Assembly (NCBI GenBank): GCA_963691655.1
Contig: OY829326.1
Location: 58,211,776-58,275,775 of the forward strand
From: Toxonevra muliebris
Lineage: Eukaryota; Arthropoda; Insecta; Diptera; Pallopteridae
Direction of reading: 5' to 3'
DNA: 64,000 bases
Of this stretch, positions 56,780 to 64,000 are shown piece after piece. The first letter of the stretch is position 1, and every line of letters starts with the position of its first letter. Under the pieces are notes generated by a model that saw only the letters and a list, made by a program, of their open reading frames with translations, was not told where the DNA came from and did no database searches. Made by a program: the position numbers and the translations under genes.

Positions 56780-57345
56780 TTTGAGGTTAGAAACTCTCGA
56801 AAGCCATAGCCATCAGAGAAATTCCGACCTCGGAATTGAATTCTGGAGAATGCCCTCAATACTCATACCAGAAGTTCAAGCTATAGAGACCTGCGTCCGC
56901 CAATGTATACAAAGGCTAGTAAACGGTTCCTGCATTTATATTCTCTCTGACAGCTCTAAAAGTTATGAACTCATACACCATAAAATCCAAAATTTTATGG
57001 GATTATTTAGAGCTCATTTTAGCCCTATCCACTAGGAATAAGGTATACTATCTTGGGTACTGGGTCATAAAGGACTTAAGGGTAATGAAAAAGCGGGCAG
57101 CTTAGCGAAAAGGGGAGCACTTAGGACCTTCACAGATCCCGAACCTTTTTATGGTGTGTCATCAAAGATTGGAAAGTTCTCACAGACTTTGGTCCAGACT
57201 TCATGGTCACCGAGAGGCTAAAGACTTAATTACCCTATCACCATTAACTCAAAACACGTAATCCAATTAAACAGAATAGAAATTCGTACCCCTGCAGGGT
57301 TTCTTACAGGGTACTACCTTTTTAAGAATTATTTTAAGAAGATGA
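56780..57345 (+). pseudogene. RNase H region of an R1/I-group LINE (decayed)
   Basis: PEVQAIETCVRQCIQR at about 56865-56915 and CIYILSDSSKSYELIHHKI to about 56990 are the first half of RNase H (family FQAE..AI, then SDS.AAI). After a stop near 57033, WVLGHKGLKGNEKAGSLAKR at 57054-57113 is the second half (WVPGH.G..GNE.AD.LA). RIEIRTPAGFLTGYY near 57278-57318 is the LTG.C-type block of the C-terminus. Frame changes and small deletions lie between these. Same family type as 6540-7250 and 41390-42000. Confidence 0.6.
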
Positions 57346-57399
57346 GTATATTAGTTCTTGTCGTATAATTATAATTCATTAAATTCACAAATACACAAA

Positions 57400-58450
57400 A
57401 GGAATACAAAATATCAAGGGGCTCAAATGGAGCATACGCCAGACACTATCCATCCGAAGATTGTACTTTGCATAGTAATTTGGGCAGAGTGCAAGGGGAT
57501 TGTGCTCGGCCCAAATAAAGCATATAGGCGCAGATTTGCAGCATTCTCTATCTTATAGCAGTGCGTGCGTGATATTGGTCAAGAATGCTTGGCGTAATTC
57601 GGGTAAATCCCCGTACCACTCTCGCACTTACACACTATTCTCCATTTAAATCATATCGACCCCGCATCTTAACCGCACACATTCGATGAGATCCAACGCT
57701 GGATGGTCGGAGGCCTAACCGATAAGCCATCGATTCGGCAATCATAGATTGAGCCTTTCCTGGGCTCAGCAGCACGCGAATCATGTAAATTCGGCCTCGC
57801 AACCCAATTACCTTGACCAAAGCGGTAGGTAGCATTGGCATCATTTGCTGATACACTACTGGCACATCGCGTCCACGGATAGCCAGCCGAGCATCTCTTG
57901 GCTTTTCCTGATGTCTACGTGGTGGACGTCAGCTGCAACGAGTCTGGTGAGAAGAGCGTGGTCTCATTGCAAACTGGAGCGGCGGTCAGGAGGGATGCGC
58001 ATTTGTTGGGACCAGTGATACCTCACAATTTATTTGAGTCAGGCGCTGGTCCAATTCAGACGGCATAGGTTCCGGCTGAAGTGAACCAGGCTCCGGCTCA
58101 AGTCTATCGCTCAGTGGAATGTCGCACGAGCGCACTGGAGACGAGCTAGGTCTCTTTCATGCTCTTTCGTCATTCGAGCAGCCACCCGAGGACTCATCAT
58201 CGAATCGTCTACGCCCAAATGGGCGAGGCACGAGTTGTAGTTGATTCTGGGAGATCTGGAAATGCGACACCGCCATTCACTGGTGCACCTGGTCATGTCG
58301 TGTGGTAATGAAAGGCAATTAGGGCAATATTTATGTACCAAAACGATCCGAATCCATTCCGCTAGATCCATTGCTCTGAACTATGGGCAATCGCGTATGG
58401 GATGCATATCCTTGCATAAGCGACATGACCAAGTGCACCAATGAATGGCT
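57400..58450 (-). pseudogene. BEL/Pao-type LTR retrotransposon relic: gag zinc finger and protease
   Basis: On the minus strand, from 58440 downwards: a Cys/His-rich gag stretch with CRLCKDMH, then HKYCPNCLSLPHDMTRC and WRCR, a pattern of spaced Cys-X2-Cys and His as in BEL/Pao gag (58420-58250). A Gly/Pro-rich spacer with stops follows. From about 57840 a retropepsin-like protease is readable: MLPTALVKV, RVLLSPGKAQSMIAE, YRLGL (about 57800-57730), and near 57470-57420 the C-terminal STIFGWIVSG block. The expected catalytic Asp of LLD.G is replaced by Ser (LLSPG). Several stops and frame changes. RT, integrase and LTRs were not found nearby. Confidence 0.6.
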
Positions 58451-58959
58451 GTGTCGCATTTGCTACTAAATCTAATTAGAAATTCATTAAAGTTTCAACA
58501 AATCTACAAAACTGTAATAACTAATCCTGACAATAAATAACTCAAGCAATTCAAACACAGAAAATCTCAACAAATAACAAGAATACAAGAAAGCAAATAG
58601 TTGATACAAGTGGAGGTAACAAAGAGGGACAAACATTCATAAAACTTGGTAAAAAAATATATGCATACAAAAACCGTTGCAAAATATTTATAAATATTTG
58701 TAAAAATTAAACAGCTGCAACGATTAAAATAGATTCCCTACTATACTTAAGCAAATATGCTTATTTTTACAAGAACCGCCTTAAAAATTCCTTTTCCTAG
58801 GGTTACCAGATGGTCTAAAAATCAAAAATAAGTGTCTAACCTAACCATCGCACTATGAGTTATTTGACAGCAAAAGCTGACCAATATTATTTTTTATACA
58901 AAAACGAATTCTTAGCATCCCGAGTTGTTTCCTTTGTAAAATGGATGAAATCGGTTCGA
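58451..58959. other. AT-rich non-coding DNA
   Basis: No gene recognised between the BEL/Pao relic and the tandem repeat. Confidence 0.45.
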
Positions 58960-59420
58960 AACCACTACCACCCACGATACAAGTGAAATTTTCAAAGCGT
59001 GATATCAAGTAAAATACTGAAATAAATTAAATGAAACTAAACACACTTGTTTATATTGGTATATAAAATATTAGGTATAAAAATCAAGAAAATCGCTCAG
59101 TAACCACTCCCACCTCCTATATAAGTGAAATTTTAAAAGCGTTATATCAGGAAAAATACTGAAGTAAATTCAAGACAACTCGACACATTTCTTTATAGTA
59201 ACATATATAATATCTGGTACTAAAATCAACTGAATCTCTTGGTAACCACGCCCACCTACCATACAAGTGATATTTTTAAAGCGTGATATCAGGCAAAATA
59301 CTAAAGTATATGAATACAAAAAAACTCGGCACATTGATTTAGATTGGCGTAAAGAAAATTAGGTAAAAAGTTTACTGAATTCAGCGGTAACCATGCCCAC
59401 TTTATGAAACTTTAAGTAAA
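58960..59420. repeat. Tandem repeat of about 142 bp, three and a part copies
   Basis: AAGTGAAATTTT-type anchor at 58981, 59122 and 59265 (periods 141 and 143), each preceded by ACCAC.CCCACC and followed by AAAGCGTGATATCA, AAAATACT.AA and GGTA.AAAA. A diverged fourth copy begins near 59395. Similar phrases at 18340-18500 suggest a dispersed element with an internal tandem array, such as a Helitron-like or satellite-bearing MITE. Confidence 0.75.
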
Positions 59421-60847
59421 GTTAAAAAAAAAATAAAAAATATGTGTACTTCGAAGTAAAATAGCAAGTTATTTGGAAAGAGATAGAAGCACTTCTTGTG
59501 TATTTTAGAGAAAAAAAATATAATGTGAAATATAGACTGTAGAGTATAACAATAAAATTTGAAAGCAGAAGATAAAAACTAAGCAGAACGTAAAACTCTT
59601 AACAATGGCAAAAAAAACATAAAATGATCAAATTTGAAAATCAAAACTGGGATTCACTTAGAAAAACTTGGTTATTTTCCGAAGGGGCAAAAAAGGCACT
59701 TCAAAATTTTGTCAACCAATTGATAATAATTTGTTTCAAGGGTAGATAATATAAATATAATGAGGACTCACGAAAAAGCAACTTTCACAACACAAATATA
59801 CTAAATTTTTTGAAACATTTTAAAACAAATCTTAAAAATAATTCGAAAATTTTAATTAAAAAAAATTTTGTACTTGAAATATCTGAAGTTGAAGGCTCTA
59901 TCATCAAAAAATTATTTATCAGGTTTTCTATTCCAAAATAGCAATTCAAAGCATTGAAAAATTTCGTTTTGCGATTGCACGCTACCAACAACATAAATAC
60001 CGCAGCTTTGACAACTCATGACTAAAATTCTAAGACAGCTGGGACGATACCCAAAAGTTATATGTATAGTACATAAAAATCCACTGTTTGAATTTTGGCC
60101 AGAAAATCGATACCCTAGTGTACATCTCCCACCTCCTGACACTTTCTTTTATCTGCCGATATTCACATTCACAATAGTAAAATAGTGCCAATTACTTTTG
60201 GGAATGGGAATATGAAAACTTCTGCTAGAGAGTCCAGAGGTGTATGTGTTGTAAATTTGTGGTGAACTAATAAAATTCTAATTCTCTCGTGTGAAAGAAC
60301 CAGGTTAAATAAAAGCTAAGACACTTTTCAAAACTGTCAAAATTCTGGGCATATCATGAAAAACGAGGACCCCTGGTAACCCTACTTTTTCCTTTACATA
60401 TGTATGTCGAAGTAGTTGCTAACATATAGCAAAAAACGAGCAAACAAGCGTTAAAAATTTCTGCACTTTATGGTTGATGTTTTTGTTTCTAGCTCTTTTT
60501 CCTTTTTTACTACTAGTGCATACATACAGTTTTTTAATACAGAGTTGCAGTTAGTATTAGCATGAGTTATTGTTTGTTTTTGCACTAGTATTTTATAAAA
60601 TTTTTCGTACTGTTATTTATATATTTATTTCTGTTGCTTAGGTGTGAATAGTGAAAAAGAGTTACATATTTATTTTTGTTTTTTCACGTTTCTATTTACA
60701 TTGAAGATTAAATTATAAGATTTATTTTTAGCATTAAGGTTGGTAGTTTTTCGGTGTGTTTTTTTTTTAAGTAATACAAGCAGAAAACATAAATAAGCTT
60801 ATAGTTTCTCTTTAAAAATAGGCTTTGCTTAATCTTGAGTTTTTAAT
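59421..60847. other. AT-rich non-coding DNA
   Basis: No gene recognised. A candidate acceptor TTTATTTCTGTTGCTTAG at about 60640 is followed by GTGTGA, a poor donor. Confidence 0.45.
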
Positions 60848-61010
60848 GTGGTTTGCCTTACAGTTTTGTGATGTCCCAAGAATTTACTTGTTCTAAAAAT
60901 CGTGAAAAGTAATATTCATTTATTTTTTGAGGTAAAGTGTAATTTGTCTTACGGTTTCGTGATGTCCCAAGAATTTACTTGTTCCACAAATCGTGATATT
61001 TATTATTTTC
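60848..61010. repeat. Tandem duplication of about 91 bp
   Basis: GATGTCCCAAGAATTTACTT starts at 60870 and 60961, each preceded by TTTG.CTTAC.GTTT.GT and followed by GTTC.A.AAATCGTGA. Two diverged copies, probably an old replication-slippage or unequal-exchange event. Confidence 0.75.
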
Positions 61011-63509
61011 TATATGGGAAATATATTTTCCTTTTAATTTTAAGCAATATACAAAGACAAATTTTCTACTTAATATGCATTCAAGTAAAACGACATGCAG
61101 AGGGCTTTTGTAACTTCCAACAGAACAGCGATTTAAAAAAAAAAGGATAAAAATGTCTTTGCATTTTGAGTATTATAAAATTTTAACTAACTCTTGCCTC
61201 CGGCTCAAAAATGTCCTCTTTGAAAAATATATGTAAAAAAAGCCGAAATTTGATTTATCAAATTTCCAAGTAACTTTTGAGCACAAAATTTCACCGGCAC
61301 AGAGAAAGGTAGGACATAACCTTCCAGTAAAAAGCCAAATTCATCTTTTTCCTGATAACGGCTCTTCGGAGCCACTTGATCCAAAAAAATTAGATACGTT
61401 TTCGTATTTGATTAGAATTATTCCGCCATACGAAATGGTAACTCACATATAAAATAAATCGTCATAGAAGGAATTTCACAGACCAATTTTATAAAAATAT
61501 ATTAGTTGTAAAAATCTTCACTATTCTCCTTTCAAACCGAATAAATCCACAAAAGTTCACATATAAAATGGTATAGACAAATCGAGTGAGATTATTTTAA
61601 TTTATTCATAAAAAATACTAAATCGGTTTCCATAATAACAAGAAAATAAAATGCAGAAATTTTATATAAAAATAACTTTTTACTATGTATTTAGAGATAA
61701 ATAAATATAATGAGAGAAAAAGAGCAAAAAAAAAAAACAAAAAAAAAAAAATTGCAAAAAACTTCAATTAAATCTCAGTTAATTTTAGCTTTGTGATTAT
61801 GTACCATATATAAACTGTGTTATCAAGAGTTTATATGAATGAATAAACGAATGAAAGAGAGAAAGAGAGAGAGAGAGAGTAACAGCAACAGCAACAACAA
61901 CGACGATAACAACATAACGAAAAGAACGCAATCAAATTAAACCCACAAAGTCCATTCAACAAACTTAATCAGATTGGTACAATTTTTATGCTGAATTGCA
62001 GCAGTCATTCAAAAAAACATACTGTCACGTCAAACACACACACACACTCACAGAATCATACAAAACACAACTGCACCTATACAAATGCAAATTACGCGTT
62101 AGATTCAGGAGTAGAAGAAATCAAAGCAGCAACAGCAACATAAAAAAATTTCAGATTAAGTTGAAAAGATTTTGAAAAAAATGCAAAAGAAAAAAGGAAA
62201 GAAAGAAAATGAAATGAAAACTAAATGAAAAGAAACTAAATTTGAATTTATAACGAAAACTTTTGCACTCAATTTGCAGCTGGCAACTGTTGTAGTGGGA
62301 ATGAAATGAGAAGATGAACGGAGGGAGAAAATTTAGAATGTTCCATACAATAATCAGTTTCAGAAAATGAGGAACAGCTCAGCTCTGTGTAGTGTAGTGT
62401 AGTGTGGTGTAGGTAGGTAGAAGGAAAAGCTAAATTCTTTTGCTTCATAATGCTTGACATTTAATCAAGTTTGCTTGCTGCATTTAATGCACCAAAAATG
62501 CCGCAAATATTTCAGTTTGACAGCAACAACAACAACCACAGCAATAACAATAACGCCAACGGCAATAATAGCAACATCAAAAGTTCTTAGCAACATGGAA
62601 AAGCAGCTGTAATATATTAAATGCAGGAATAGCAGCAGTAGCAGCAGTAGCAGTAGAGAAAAACATCGTCTCAGTTAATGCAATTTCAAGACAGGTTTTC
62701 TTTTTTATTGTCGTTTTCTTGTTGTTGTTGTTTGCAATGGGGGTTTGTTGTGGTTGTTGTTGCAGCAGCAAGAGCAGCAGATTGCTATGACTGTTGTTGT
62801 CACTGCTGCAATTCATCGAGCGGAAGTGAATGTGTTTTTGTTGCATACTGCTCTGACGATGACGCCATTTCGAACAAAAGCAGAAACTATTAACCACACA
62901 CCTTTGAAAGAAGTGAGCGAGCAAAAAAGTGGGTGAGTGTGAGAGAGAGAGAGAGAATAAATGTGACTGCCAGATTTGATGACATTTGTCAAAATGTTGC
63001 GTTGCAAAAAAAATATATATATATGTATGTGTAAAAAAATCTGCAAGAAATGTGAAAAAATTATTTCAGATTTATTCAAATGTAAAATTTATTTTATTTT
63101 TTTTTTTTTGTTGAATTTCGTTTGCTTGTTGTGACGTTGAAATATTTGTGCTGTTTTTTTTCGTTTTTTTTTCTTTTTTATTTTTTACTTTCTTTAGATT
63201 TTTCTTTGTTGGTGCCAAATAATTTCGTGGTTTATTGTAGAAAAGCTGATGATTTTTTCTCTATCTCCTCGTTCTCGGTTTTCGTTTAATTCAACAATTG
63301 ATTTAAATTAAAAGTAAATATCTTAATTATTTACCATTTGCTTTTTCTGATTGATTTTACTGAGCTTTATTATTTAAAGGATATAGTGTGTAACAAAAAT
63401 TGTTGCTCCTTGATTTGTGAAATGTTCGTTTGAAAATGTGAGTTTTTATATAATAAAGCAAGGTTTAAGTTCCACAGCATTAGATTAAAATAAAAATGCA
63501 TTAGCTGCT
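61011..63509. other. Non-coding, microsatellite-rich
   Basis: Poly-A near 61730-61750, GA run at 61855-61880, CAACAG triplets near 61885-61900, CA run at 62034-62050, GTAGT run near 62388-62415, AACAAC/CAG runs at 62520-62660, CTG/TTG runs at 62725-62815, and GA run at 62941-62957. The open frames at 62577-62936 are translations of these triplets. No gene recognised; the base style resembles fly 5' UTR/intron DNA. Confidence 0.55.
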
Positions 63510-63890
63510 ACTTTTTTTCTACAATTTCTTCTTATTTTTTACTACTTTTTCAACTAATATTTTCTACTACTTTTTCTACTACTATTTTACCTCTACTATT
63601 TTTGTACTACAATTTTTTACTACTTTTTTACAATTTTTCTACGACTTTTTTTTATTATTTCTACCACTCTTTTTACTCCATTTTTAGTATTTTTGTACTT
63701 CTACATTTAACTATTTTTCTACTACTTTTTCTCCTACCTTTTTACTAATTTTTTACAACAATTTTTAATATTAAATTCTATTATTTTTCCTACTAGCTTT
63801 TCTACTACTATTTTCTTCTACATTTTTACCGTTATTTTTTACTACTTTTTCCATCCCTTTTTCTGCTATTACTTCTACTTAAATAATTTT
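63510..63890. repeat. Degenerate (CTACTACTTTTT)n repeat
   Basis: CTACTA, CTACTTTTT and TTTACTAC variants alternate for about 380 bp on the + strand. A low-complexity, pyrimidine-rich tract similar in kind to 42060-43290. Confidence 0.7.
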
Positions 63891-64000
63891 TGGATTGGAT
63901 ATTATTTCAAGAATGGTATTTGATGTGAATATAGAGCCTCCTGAAATATTGTTTCTATAATTCAACTGAACCATAATAAAATTGGTACAAGAACGTGAAT

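Noticed and set aside
62577..62936. Overlapping open frames on both strands
   Set aside because: CAG/CAA and CTG/TTG repeats translated; no conserved content.

Overview
This window reads as AT-rich insect nuclear DNA, most likely from a dipteran and plausibly a tephritid fruit fly. The signs are CAG/CAA and CA/GT microsatellites scattered through non-coding DNA, long AT-rich gene-free stretches, and a repeat set typical of flies (Jockey, RTE and RNase H-bearing LINEs, BEL/Pao, Tc1/mariner, hAT, piggyBac, tRNA-derived SINEs). The species is an inference. I find no complete host gene. The first 40 bases could be the end of a coding exon on the + strand followed by a consensus splice donor, so much of the window may be one long intron. 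A possible Asn/Ser-rich exon lies at 22179-22348, and several zero-length-exon (recursive splice) signatures occur, the best one on the minus strand near 39119.

Layout. 1-2100 is microsatellite-rich non-coding DNA. 2105-4200 holds SINE copies and a degenerate 20-bp-type satellite carrying a MITE. 4907-6390 is a hAT-like element with a second hAT-like element inside it. 6540-7250 is a minus-strand LINE relic. 14232-18160 is a three-level nest: a LINE inside a TTAA-flanked piggyBac-like element, itself at the centre of a palindromic inverted-repeat element. 18950-21677 has a Tc1 fossil and a longer hAT relative. 23010-23905 is a minisatellite of about 107 bp. 29986-30650 holds two MITE copies of the family seen at 3454. 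32396-33667 is a nearly intact DD37E Tc1/mariner element. 34080-34684 is a piggyBac-like relic. 41390-42000 is a LINE relic and 42060-43290 a pyrimidine-only-like tract. 43939-46559 is an RTE-type LINE with target-site duplication and several internal deletions. 47972-50640 is tandem repeats plus another Tc1 fossil. 52150-53924 is a mosaic of retroelement pieces with a Harbinger-like MITE inside a Jockey reverse transcriptase. 56780-58450 has a LINE RNase H and a minus-strand BEL/Pao gag-protease relic. 58960-63890 is tandem repeats and microsatellites.

Most recognisable coding sequence is dead: stops, frameshifts and deletions are present in every transposon gene. The freshest element is the Tc1/mariner copy, with both terminal repeats, flanking TA and what looks like one frameshift. 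Where I quote terminal repeats and target-site duplications I read them directly from the bases; family names rest on remembered motifs, since no search was run.
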